Shown here: one piece after another, positions 43,437 through 55,500 of the stretch
Layout of the letters: every line of letters starts with the position of its first letter
Numbering within the stretch: position 1 is the stretch's first letter
From: Synaphobranchus kaupii
Taxonomy: Eukaryota > Chordata > Actinopteri > Anguilliformes > Synaphobranchidae
Direction of reading: 5' to 3'
DNA: 64,000 bases
Assembly: GCA_029718625.1 (NCBI GenBank)
Contig: CM056376.1
Span: 122,475,080-122,539,079, forward strand
The notes under the pieces: model-generated
Database searches by the model: none
Seen by the model: only the letters and a program-made list of their open reading frames with translations
What the model was told of the DNA's origin: nothing
Made by a program: the position numbers and the translations under genes

Positions 43437-46400
43437 AAGCTAATATACAGATCATGGGGAATTTATTGTAATTCAAGCCACATATGGTGCAGTACCATTT
43501 TGAAAAGCTGCGTACCCCAGAAAGCACTGTCATAACAGGTAAAGTCAGCGCCTTTTACTGTTGAGACAGGGAAGTAAAAGTAGACTACTTCTGAATAGTA
43601 AAGTTATTCTGTTTTTTTATAGATTCTCTGCCATTAGACATCACCACAATATGCTTTTAATTAATATAAAAAAGAATATGTCTATTTACTTAAATATTAA
43701 ATTAAATATCGATAAACTGGTAATATTAACACAGAAGAGACAGAGTGAATTAGTTTAAGTGAATGGATGTACAGTCCTTAACACAAACATTACTGCTAGA
43801 AAGCATTTGATTGTTTATTAACAGATGAAATACATTAAATTTATGTTTAGCTATTAGTCACATATTCAACAGGACAAAGCGACAACTAGTAGTAACGAGT
43901 CCTGTTCGGAACAGGTAGCGACTACCAAAGTTGACTCTTGTTCCTATGCAGATGAGTTTGGTTGTGCGAGTGTGGATGGAAACAGGAGTTGACAACTGGT
44001 AGCAAATGCACAGTGATGAACTGCACAAGGCTCCCTGACTTCCATCGAGCGAGCTAAGGGCGATGTTGAGTAGGCTACTGTTAAAAGAAGCATTAGTCGA
44101 CGTTGCTTGATCAGTTGTGGTCACACGTCTTCGCCGGCTTCTCTCGGCAGAGATTAACACAAACTGAATGGCACATCCATGTTTGTTGACATTGGAGAAT
44201 CACGTTTACACCTGCGCGATAATTGAAATGCGAGATTTACGCTCAGAGCAAATATCGCGCTGTTACAAACTTACTGACAGCGTTGTAAATACAGAAGCAA
44301 GTCTTGTTACTCGTTCATACTTGTAAGCCTTCTCGGTCTTCTAAATATGCGTGTGTGTACGGACTCAGAACATGAGTGACTCCAGATAATAACTTTGGTT
44401 GTTTCGAGTTCCAAAATGCAAGCGTGAATGTGGCCTTAGGGGGCTGTCCACAGGTATGTCAGCAGGTGCAATTTATTGTAAACAATTCAGCTGCTGTCTA
44501 TTAGCTCATCAGTGGGCTTGATAAAAGGGCCTGGTAACCAGACCTAAAGAGTACTGTTTTGGGACTGGCTTCTGCTGGATGTTTTGCTGCATGGTGGCAC
44601 CTGTTTAGTTTGTGACTTTTCTTTTGGTCTTTTTGCCTGTCCTCTTCCCTGGAGTTGTAGGTTGCCATATTGGCATTTCCTTGTTTTGAATGGTTTCTGT
44701 TGTTTTCAATTATAACCCAAATAAAAGGCAGCAGGACCGTTATCCTTTTCGTGTTGTTTCTGTCTGTTCACCGCATGATGCAGCTGTTATCCCCGGCCCT
44801 GCATCACAATATATAAATATTGTGAAGGGAATGACTACAGATTGCCGCAAACTACAGCGCCAGATGACAGCGATTTGCATCTGACTCCAGACTGACAAAT
44901 GAACACAGACTGCCACTTCCTGAAACTGCACTCCACCCACTTCAAGGTCCCTGAGCTTCTGCTTCAGCCGATATCCCCACGTGGAGGAGGGACCTTCATT
45001 AGCCTATCGCGCAGGCTGCCCTCCCAAAACATTCTGAAACATTCATCATCTGTCAGACCTGACTCTGCGGGCTCCCATAATGCACTGATTTGTGGAATGG
45101 TAGCCCTTGCAGATGGGCTACATTTCTGCCTCCGGGAACATAACTGAGGAAATATGATGTTTTGATGTCTGGTTTGTTGATGGGTTGCACCTGAGTGACA
45201 AATCCCTACTGCCAGTGTCCTTTAGTTATTACTTGGTGGGAGCTGGGAGATCCACCTGTCTGGTAGCATCTGTGTTGCAGTCACGTGTTGTTGTTCTGGT
45301 TGCTTTTTAAGGTTTGAACTATAAGGATACTTAATAAACATGCAGGCAGCTTTGTAAGGAGCTTGCATTGTAAGGCTTTACTGTTGACGGCGCAATGTGT
45401 GTTTATCCAAGATGGCTGCAAGCAGAAGGTGTTTGTGTTCTGTTTGTCCAGTAGTCCTTTAAAGTTTTAAAGTTTGTAGCTGTAGGCCTAATAATTTAAT
45501 ATTTATTTTTATTTCACTTTTATTCTCTTGGTGCTCATGGGATTTTAACTACACTGAATTTTCAGTATATTTTTGAAAGACATAGAGTATTCACTGTCGA
45601 GTGGAAAAAGTTAAATACCATCTACAAGCAGCACTTTTGTATATGGTTTGCCTCTAAATTGGAACTGGGGCCTAGTACTGCTGTATAGCTGGGTGTGAAG
45701 CTGGCGGACGCTACCTACTTCGATTGGGGGTGCGTGTGTTGCGCACCTGGGCGTTGTGGTCTACGCGAGCTCCGTCGAGGTCCGCACTGACAGCGTCTGT
45801 TAAAGGATTGTGCGTCATTAGGATTGAGGTAGAAGGCAGAAGGGCTCTCTGACTCTATGCTGAACATTGAAGCTTTCTTTTGCTCTCCGCCATCACCCCA
45901 CCGCGCTGTGGCAGGCTTCGGTCCAGCCGGCGATGTGAGCCGGTCTAGATTTGCGGCACGTAATGGCACGTAATGGCGGCGGAATTTGACTTGGGACCAC
46001 ACTGGGACCCGTGCGGGCGTAAAGCTGCAATATGCTCGAGCGGCGGCGAGATGTTTACCCAAATCCCTGCGTTTGTTTTCCGCCGTTAGCGGCGCAAGTG
46101 GCGCGGGCAGATTGCTAATTGCCGTTTCAAGATGCGGCGACATGTTTTTGATTGCCCCCCCCCCCCCCGCCCCTGTTCTTACACTCTCCCAGTCTTTTAA
46201 CAGCTCCTGCTGTGAGGCTGAGGTGCATAACTGGGCATCGCACAGCATATAAACCAGACACTTTCCTTCCCCGAGTCTCCATAAAAGCAGGAAAGGCGCT
46301 GTTGGCCGCTCACAGCCACCCCTCCTCGTGCTACATTCGTCTGCCATATTTACTATCTATGTGCCAGTCTTTAGTGCGGTCTTGATGATATCTTATACCA

Positions 46401-47137
46401 TGAGCGTGGGCCATTCTCTGGTTGCTCAGGGAAATTAAAAATTGCTCTGTCCTCAGAGGTGGCTGGCTTCTCGCTCCATCTTTCTGGAAGGCCTCTCCTA
46501 GGCTCCGGGTCTATCAGTATGTGTACTAATGAGGGTAATTTTGTGCCAGCCCCTCTGCTCCTTAAACAAACCCCCAGTAGCAGGCCCACACGCACCACTG
46601 ACTGGGGCCACGAGTGCTTTCGATTGATTTGAGACGGCAGCGCAATGGAATATTCATAGCCTGGCACCATGACATGCGTGTGTATGTGCCCAAACCAAAA
46701 CGCACACAAGCCCCCCTCTCCACCCCTGAACGGCAGGGTGTCTTGCATTTTCAGTTCTCTGGGCTCCTGCCACTAGTGTGTACTCTCTTTCCCCATCTCT
46801 GTCTCTTTCTCTCTTTCTCCCTGTCTATCTTTCTCTCTCTCGCTCTTTGCCTGAGAGACTGTTTGATCTCAGCCCCCGTGTAGAAAAACGCCAGCTCTCT
46901 GGGGCCGCCGTCAATTCGCGCTCGGCTTCGCTGGTTTGTTTCAACCCTCCTCAAAAGACAAACATCTCCACCTCCTCGATCTGTGGGGAATCGTGTCTTC
47001 CCTCTCTCCCTTGTGTGATCTGTCACCTTAAGATCAGCCTGATACTCTCCATCACACTCTCCCTGTTTAACCTCTTAAATTGCATTACCTCTTATGGACA
47101 CCTTAGCATCTCCCTTCAATTCTGGCCTTCAGGTAAT
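43437..47137. other. non-genic stretch with a GC-rich core
   Basis: 45.7-46.35 kb is GC- and CpG-richer than its surroundings and holds a 210-codon open frame on the minus strand (46347-45715) with no recognisable family. It includes a glycine run produced by a 14-base C tract (46155-46168). A CT-rich tract lies near 46790-46850. No splice-supported exon was found. Confidence 0.35.

Positions 47138-47185
<48 letters not shown>
47138..47185. repeat. (AAT)n microsatellite
   Basis: About 16 uninterrupted ATA/AAT triplets. Confidence 0.95.
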
Positions 47186-47347
47186 GTACATGTTTTGCAC
47201 CTATTTTCCAGATACCCTTATCTAGGGTGACTGAGGGCAATGGAATTTGCAGTGCATTAAATGTGTATTAGTGAGAGACACTCTCATAATGCTAATTGGG
47301 AGCTGAGGTGGAGGAGAGTCTGAGGAGATCATACTGACCATACTCTG

Positions 47348-48390
47348 CTTTTATCACAGTTGTCCCTCCTGTTTAAGGGCCTGGCACATACACCTTTTAT
47401 CACAGCTGTCCCTTCTGTTTAAGGGCTTGGAACACATACACCTTTTATCACAGCTGTCCCTCCTGTTTAAGGGCCTGGAACACATACACCTTTTATCACA
47501 GCTGTCCCTCCTGTTTAAGGGCCTGGAACACATACCCCTTTTATCACAGTTGTCCCTCCTGTTTAAGGGCCTGGAACACATACACCTTTTATCACAGCTG
47601 TCCCTCCTGTTTAAGGGCCTGGAACACATACACCTTTTATCACAGCTGTCCCTCCTGTTTAAGGGCCTGGAACACATACACCTTTTATCACAGCTGTCCC
47701 TCCTGTTTAAGGGCCTGGAACACATACACCTTTTATCACAGTTGTCCCTCCTGTTTAAGGGCCTGGAACACATACACATTTTATCACAGCTGTCCCTCCT
47801 GTTTAAGGGCCTGGAACACATACACCTTTTATCACAGCTGTCCCTCCTGTTTAAGGGCCTGGAACACATACACCTTTTATCACAGCTGTCCCTCCTGTTT
47901 AAGGGCCTGGAACACATACACCTTTTATCACAGCTGTCCCTCCTGTTTAAGGGCCTGGAACACATACACCTTTTATCACAGCTGTCCCTCCTGTTTAAGG
48001 GCCTGGAACACATACACCTTGTATCACAGCTGTCCCTCCTGTTTAAGGGCCTGGAACACATACACCTTTTATCACAGCTGTCCCTCCTGTTTAAGGGCCT
48101 GGAACACATACACCTTTTATCACAGCTGTCCCTCCTGTTTAAGGGCCTGGAACACATACACCTTTTATCACAGCTGTCCCTCCTGTTTAAGGGCCTGGAA
48201 CACATACACCTTTTATCACACCTGTCCCTCCTGTTTAAGGGCCTGGAACACATACACCTTTTATCACACCTGTCCCTCCTGTTTAAGGGCCTGGAACACA
48301 TACACCTTTTATCACAGCTGTCCCTCCTGTTTAAGGGCCTAGAACACATACACATTTTATCACACCTGTCCCTCCTGTTTACGGGCCTGG
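47348..48390. repeat. minisatellite, 48-bp unit, ~22 copies
   Basis: The unit runs CTTTTATCACAGCTGTCCCT, CCTGTTTAAGGGCCTGGAAC, ACATACAC. Copies are nearly identical. Variants include CACAGTTG, CACACCTG and ACACATTTTA. The first unit is 2 bp short and the last diverges at TTTACGGG. Each unit carries a CANNTG motif (CAGCTG in most). The 48-bp period keeps frames open on both strands, giving repetitive 16-residue translations that are not genes. Confidence 0.98.
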
Positions 48391-49377
48391 ATTCTTGGTT
48401 TTAAAAGGACGCTCCATTAGGGGTGTGTGCATGTGATTGGTTGAGTTTGAGACATGTGGTTTCTAGCCGACTAATGGTTGGCTGCAGCAAGAGATTCCTT
48501 AACAAACTTGCAATGCGGACTTCGTTCGCAATACTCACGAGGGAGAATAAGCGCTGGTGAACTCGTAAGCTTTAAATTCGACCGTATGACCATGTCTGGT
48601 TTAGTTCATAACTACACATTACTAACTTAACTGAAAACATATGTTAGCGCACAGAATATGCTGTAATGGACCCTGGCACAGTAAAGTTGTTTGTCCAATG
48701 CTATGGTATTACAGGCATAGATGGTTATGATTTTTATCATTGTAAAAACCTGTGTATCATTTACGAAGATGACTGTCACAGAAACCAACTGCACGACCTG
48801 AAAATGATTTGCCTTGTTTTAAACACTTAACTAAAACAGAATACACACCAGATATCTGTTTGTAGGAAGTAGAACAGCAGTAAAATGTGCAACCAACTCT
48901 TAGTTAAATGAGGCAAAAAAATTTAAATGTCCTTTCAGACTGCTTTGGATAGTTTGTCACATTTTCCAGTCTTGTTCTTCAGCATGCGTGTAATTGTTTG
49001 AGTCTGAGCAAATATGGACAATTCAATCAGTGCTAAAAGAAAGCTATAAAATAGATTGCAATTCGAATTGTCTCTTTCTTTTTATGTAACATAATGATAA
49101 GCCTTTTTTGTACAAAGGGGCTGGGTTTAATAATCCTCATGATTAGCTCATTCACTTTGAAGCTGTTTTGTACTTTAGTTTAGATATGCCATGCACATTT
49201 CTGCACTTCTTTTTCTTTTACATGGTTGAACTCACTAATTGTCACACATTGGTTGTACATTTGTTTGTGGCAGGGCTTGGTGTGGGAGAGGAAATTGGGT
49301 AATATGGGACCATGCCGACTGGTTAAGTGGCCACAGCACCAGGGTTGTGTTGGCTAAGCAGCCCAGGGTTTAAAAGT
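48391..49377. other. non-genic stretch
   Basis: No exon or repeat is recognised. Confidence 0.4.
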
Positions 49378-49607
49378 GGGGCTGTGTCCGAATCAACGCC
49401 CTTCTATATTGAATATGCTAGTTGAGTACACTGGATGAGAAAGTTGTTAAGTAGGCAAAATGTTCTCTAAATGTACAATCCCTCGATGATATGCTTATTT
49501 CTGGGTTTTTGCTGATACTTACTGCATGTGACTAAACAGCATGCAGTAAGCAGCACACAGTATGCTAGTATACATGATGCAGTAGGGCTCTGATTCGGAC
49601 ACAGCCT
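49378..49607 (-). mobile_element. MITE family A, copy 2 (inverted)
   Basis: It begins GGGCTGTGTCCGAATCAACG and ends GATTCGGACACAGCCT. Internal phrases (TTGAGTACACTGGATGAGAA, TTAAGTAGG) are reverse complements of the right part of the copies at 16061 and 57990. Confidence 0.8.
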
Positions 49608-49634
49608 AGGTCTCTAAGCCCGGAATCCACACGC

Positions 49635-49635
<1 letters not shown>

Positions 49636-49665
<30 letters not shown>

Positions 49666-49681
49666 GACAGAGAGACAGACA
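49636..49681. repeat. GA-rich microsatellite
   Basis: AG repeat interrupted by several GACAGA units. Confidence 0.9.
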
Positions 49682-50810
49682 GAACTTACATTGTGTTTTA
49701 GTTTTTAACTTTGTTATATTAGTTTAGTTAGTTATGTCCCTCCCAGGGGTGTCACATGGCGTGAAACATTAAATTTCCAGAAAACACAGGAAGGTTCATT
49801 GGAGAAAAGGATGAGGTAAACGAAAGAAGGACATTATTTAGAACTAAACGATGACACTTTGGGTCTAGAAAAAGGGAGGGGGGGTATTTTGATAAAGGCT
49901 GAAACGTTAACCACATGTAAATTGTTTGATTATAAATATTAAATTGTGGAGTACATAACCAGATCAAGAAAAAATATGACTTTTTCCCAAACAAGGAGGG
50001 CACTGTATAAAGAACAGAGGGCATTGGGTGGTACTTGCCTCCTGTTGGTAATCTTGCCCAGTCAAATATTTTTCACAGATCCACTATAAGCAATATTGAT
50101 CAGGTGGCATCTGACCGAGAGATTTCACATATGGATGGTTTTCTAACATGTTGCAGGGACAGGATTTTAAACCACTCATGCAAAAAATGGGCCAGTGTAA
50201 TGGCTTCTCGTGATGTGGGCAAGAAAACGATTTTTCAGGGGCCTGGACTACTCCCAGTAGTACTCCCACGATGCACTGCCAATCCAAATGGCACTCTGAC
50301 CCACACTCTACAGCTTGGCAACCAATGACAACAACAACTACAAAAAGACAGAGCTAAAATAAATCAATTGATGTCAAAATGTATATATCAGGGCAAGTTG
50401 TACCTTGATTGATATTATGTGGTTGATATGTGAACAAAAAGGAAGATGGCTTGGAGACAAGCTGATCAAAGCAGGGACAATATAATAAGAGGACTGGGGA
50501 TGGTGGATGGATTCACAGGTTATCAAAGGCACTCTAAATTTGATGAAAAGAGTATACGTGTGTGTGTGTATATATATCTGGAGTGTGACCTCATTGGCAT
50601 ATAATGTCAGACAAGCACAGGTTTTGGAAATGTAATGACAGTGAAATATGTTTAAAAGCAGGCGTCATGCTGCAAGCGTATAAGGGCCAGAGATAGGCAG
50701 CGTAGCTACAATACAAGCAAAACACAAAAGCCACCAAGAAAAAAGGCACAGCACAAAATATAATAATTCTAGCCTACTACAAAGCAGTGCTCGCTGTTCC
50801 ACACCAGTAA
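49682..50810. other. non-genic stretch
   Basis: Two opposed open frames of about 90-97 codons (50024-49752 and 50035-50328) are unrecognised. Confidence 0.35.
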
Positions 50811-50945
<135 letters not shown>

Positions 50946-51073
50946 GGCTCCACATAAACCGTAACATGATTCAACCTTAAACACAAATACCCTGGTGTGA
51001 ACTGGCAGGGAGCCTGCAATAGGTTAAACCCTTAATTTAATACAAAAGAGAGAAAAACATACAGTTATACTCC

Positions 51074-51074
<1 letters not shown>

Positions 51075-51105
<31 letters not shown>
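51075..51105. repeat. 31-base poly(C) run
   Basis: Uninterrupted C run, the longest in the window. Confidence 0.85.
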
Positions 51106-51107
<2 letters not shown>

Positions 51108-51921
51108 CCAAACACATACATTGCATTGTGCTTGGAACACAACCCATAATCACATTTGTATCCCCTTGCCACTTAACTTGATTAATTGGTCTGTTTTTCT
51201 TCAGCTTTAAATCTCAATACAGTACGCAATATGCACACATCAGCTGGGGGGTTTTTCAGATCCTTTTGATTTGTTAGGAGATGGATTTTTGCTATAATAA
51301 CTAGCTTGGTCTCAGGTGTTGGCCCCAGAATATCCCATAAATGCTTGATTGTGTTCAAAACCAATGACTGGAAATGCAGCAGCATAGGGCTGATGTCAGT
51401 GCCATGCTGCTCAAACCATTTGGGGATAAAAAAAAAAAATTTGAAATTATATTTAGAATTTTATTTTTCCTTTAAAGTTTCCATCAGCAAAGATCAAATC
51501 TTGGAGGCTTGGAGAGCCTGTGTACATTGTGAGATGCTGTGGCCTGTGTGTTGTCCTGGATGCACGTGGCTATGTAGATCCCAATGACGACATCAATATT
51601 ATGTTTAAACAATAGAGACAAGTGATCCATTATTTAATAGAAAAAAATAAATGAATTATGGGAAATTGTGTTTTCAAATCTGTAGCTTCAGCAATCAGAA
51701 CAGGAAGTTGCATTTCATTTGATTGAAAAAATCTTCCACATTTTTACATACAATACATTCTAAATACAAAGATTGATTGATGACAATGTAAGACTGAAGA
51801 ACAACACATTAAAAATAACTATTCTCTTTTGAAAATGTTTACATGCATGCCATTATTCCAATCTTATTCATAAAACTCAAGTATTCCAGTTCTGATACAG
51901 CCCATGTAAACAGCGTATTCC

Positions 51922-52582
51922 TGTCATGGGGATTCAGCCTTCTTTTATTTCTGTGGTCGTTCTCCCTCAGAGCGGCTAGAGGGCGCTCTTGCCTTACTTT
52001 TCCGTCCTCCGCTCCGGGTTTTCACTCTGTCTTTTCCTAATTCCCTACACCTGTCCTTGTTACCCGGGTGGCCATATAAACCCTGTGTTTTCCTTTGTTC
52101 AGTGCTTAATCGTTGTCTTGCGACTGGACTTAGCCAATAAGGTATAGGACTTGGGATACTGTTTTCCTTGTTGTTTCAAATAAGCAAAGCAGGAAGTACC
52201 CTTATCAAATTAGTTAGGTTTAGATCATAGGATCTCTCTTTGCCTTTCTTTTGCTTTTATTCCTTTTGCCTTTTGCCTCCCTCCTTTGGAGGGGTACCTC
52301 TGTTTTACCTCTCTCGTCTGCTTTCTTTGTTGAAAGTGAGAGGTCTTTTCTTTTCTTTCACTACCACTCGTATCCTCGAGTTCTCTCCCTATTAGGGTCA
52401 TTTTCATTTCTTTCCTGTTTCATTCGCCTCCTTTATTTTCTTTCCTTATTTTTGAGTGTTGAGGCGAGTTCTCCCCTTTTTCCCTTTTCGTGAATTGTTT
52501 TTCGCATTTGTGGCTGTTCCTACGGGGATAGCTTTTAGAATCCCTTTGTCGCGTCTGGTCCTCCGAACCCGACCCCCTTACA
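51922..52582 (+). mobile_element. solo LTR with perfect 5-bp target duplication
   Basis: It begins TGTCATGGGGATTCAGCC and ends CCGACCCCCTTACA. ATTCC flanks both ends exactly (51917-51921 and 52583-52587). A TATA-like GGCCATATAAACCCTG lies near 52072. No internal retroviral or Gypsy sequence is attached. It shares GAGGGCGCTC and the end motif CGCGTCTGGT-CTCCGA with the LTR at 59918-60593. Confidence 0.9.
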
Positions 52583-52587
52583 ATTCC

Positions 52588-55500
52588 AAAAAGCAAAACT
52601 TGGCTAAGCCTTTATTTTGAATGTGCAAAATCCAAAGGTAGGCTAATAATCTGCAAATGCAAAGAATGTAAACACCTTATTCTGTTTACAACTATTAAAC
52701 ACGGTCTGCGCATGTACATCTTTGTAAGGTGTCTTGGGTGTTGAAGCCAGTGTTGCAGCAAACACAAAGCCCTCACTTCTGGACCAACAACGAGACAAAC
52801 GTTTTAAAAAAAAATCTGTATATAAAGAATTAAATATTGTGCGATACATGCGCAGCCAAAAACATCACAATAGTGATTTGTTCAGGCTGTAACAGACAAA
52901 GATGTGGCATTCAGTCAAACCACGGAACAAACTAGACACAGGTGGAAGACCCTGAAAGATAGGATGGTAGATGGGAATTCAGGTCATCGATAGGCTGGTA
53001 CACAGACGTGCAGTAGGGAGTGCTCTGGTTGCTTGAGAAACTTCCGCTTTTCTCTCATTAGCCAAAGTGCCCCCTTTTTTCATTTGATAAAATGATTATT
53101 GTGTATTGGTTAAACACAATTACTATTTAGGCCTACTTGACAACTATTAATATTGCCACACAATTTAAGGTTAAGGTTGTGCTATATTGTGGCTATTGCA
53201 ACGGCTAGCACAATATAGCATGACGTCTCGTATGTTATCGCTTAATTATTGATAATGGTGTTGGCTAGCTCATTCTACTAGCTATGTGAGCCATGGCTCA
53301 TGGTAGCCATAGCCACAATGACATCTGATACTAGTTAAATTAAAATTTGTCTGTAGCTGGCAATTGGCATTATGCTAATCAGCATCTTTATATTGCTTGT
53401 TATAGCCTAGGAAGCATGCCGAGAAAGGAGAGGAGGAAGAAGGAGAAAGACAAGGGGTTGAAAGCAGGAGTGCAACTCTTTCCAGCTGGTTAAAAAACTG
53501 CTACTACAGGTGAGCCTGAGAGTCAGAGGAGGAGGTCAGGGTTGGTTAAACATTTTTGCAGCATTAGAGGTAATGTGTTTATTTTTCTACAACTTTAATA
53601 CCATCAATTGTAATGCCACCGCCTATAGCAGTGTTCCAAATGTAGTCATACCGGGCATAGATTTTTTAATTAATATAAAGTCGCCAGGCCCCTAAATGTG
53701 CCCTTTTCAAAATATGACCAACTGCCCCACTAACACTGTCTGCATATCCCTGGGCTGGTAGATTGGAAATCTGGTCATAGATCTGCATTTATGAGGACCA
53801 CCACAGCTAAAACAGGCACAAGTCAGTTGTAAGTGATTAATTGCATTAAAAAAAAAAAAGTTGAATGCATTAATCATTAAAAAAATTAATCACCCGAGTT
53901 AACTTGTTAAACTTGTCAGCCCGAATTTTAACACAAAGAAACAAAACAATACCAGCGGTTCACATCCAGTGAATTGTCAAACACTTCATGCACATGGAGG
54001 ATAAGGATCATTATTTGAAATATGGTGTGGATGTCAACATGGCCAATGAGTTACAGTAAAATGTAAAACAATGAGTTTAGGCATTTTGTCTATAGTTTAA
54101 GGGGCATTTTGTCTTTAACCTAATCTTGTGCTGTTCCCCAGTTGTACTCACCTGACATAACCAGGCCCTGAGCCTGAGCTTGAAGCAAGTGCCTTCAATT
54201 ACTAAACCACTGGGAGCCTACTTTTAACTAATTTTGACTTTAAACACTCATGTCCTCTTCTTTTGCTGACTGGACTCAACTTGAAATAGCTTCTGTTATC
54301 CACTTTATTAATCCCTTTTAAAATGTAAAAAAAAAGAAAATCTCAATCAAATCCTAAATCCCCCCTTGAGTCTGCTTTTGCTGAGAATAAAGGGATTAAG
54401 GCCCACATTTAACAAAGGAATGTGTGTTCTTTGCTGGTGTTAAATAGCCTCAAAAATTCATTGGATTTAATAGCGCATATTGCCTTGGATTATCTAACTC
54501 AAATTGGGTAATATTCACATTTAATAACTAGGATAGTGAACTTAATGTGCAACCAAAGAATCTTTAATAAGAACAACCACTTCTTTGTATTTTTTAACCA
54601 CGAGAGGACAGGTGAGAGTAGATAATGTATGGGACTCTATTCCTACCTTATAAAGCATAGCCTACATATAAAAGTCAAACTTTCTCAAAATTTGATCAAA
54701 AGAAGCTTGAAGTTTGTATATTATGCAAATATCTGATTATGCTCCCGCCTTTATGCTTTCTAGCATTAACTTGTGTTTATACTAGCAACACATACATAAA
54801 AATCAATGGTCATATCATAGTGTATTATCTTTGCTACAACTTTCTGTTGAAATAAAGTAGTTATTACTCCTGACCGCACTTAGATAATCAGCATTAGGTT
54901 GCCTCTCAAAACCTGTATGATGCAACTGAGACCTGTCAGTTTTACATTATCATGTTTTATGGTTCAACTAAACACACTGGGAGAGCACCATCTGCTTCTT
55001 CCCTGGATTGATCACTTCATAACAACTGTACCAATGGTTCTCAGGAATAGTTCCATGAAGAATCTTTTTTTTTTTTTTACATTTCGAGTTAGAAGTGATG
55101 TGTCTCTTGTGTACTTTCATAAAACTGTATCCAAATAGAACACATATGAATAGATATATAGATATAGTATTCAGTAATAAAAAGATTAAACAATCACTAT
55201 TAGCTGTCTCAAAAAACATGAAATGTGTAGGCTATTTAGGCTGGTGCATTATAACAATCAGAAATAGCCCCCAAATATCAGAAAATACTGCCAGGCTTAC
55301 GTTTTTCAAACACTAATTTGGCATATAACATTGCATTTAAATGAAACAATAAAAGCAGCCTTGTTAGGAAATTTAAAGAGTAAAAAATAGTTAAAGATCA
55401 GTGGATATAGATTAAGTTGCGCTAATTTTAATAATTACTTAATTCCTCAAACCAGTAAACAGAACCTTTGCATTTTACAGTGTAGGCCTAAAATAAACAA

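Noticed and set aside
42535..48390. CRISPR-like repeat arrays
   Set aside because: Units are contiguous with no unique spacers and the host is a vertebrate; these are minisatellites.
47354..48404. 325-333 codon frames on both strands with 16-residue repeats
   Set aside because: Artefact of the 48-bp minisatellite period.
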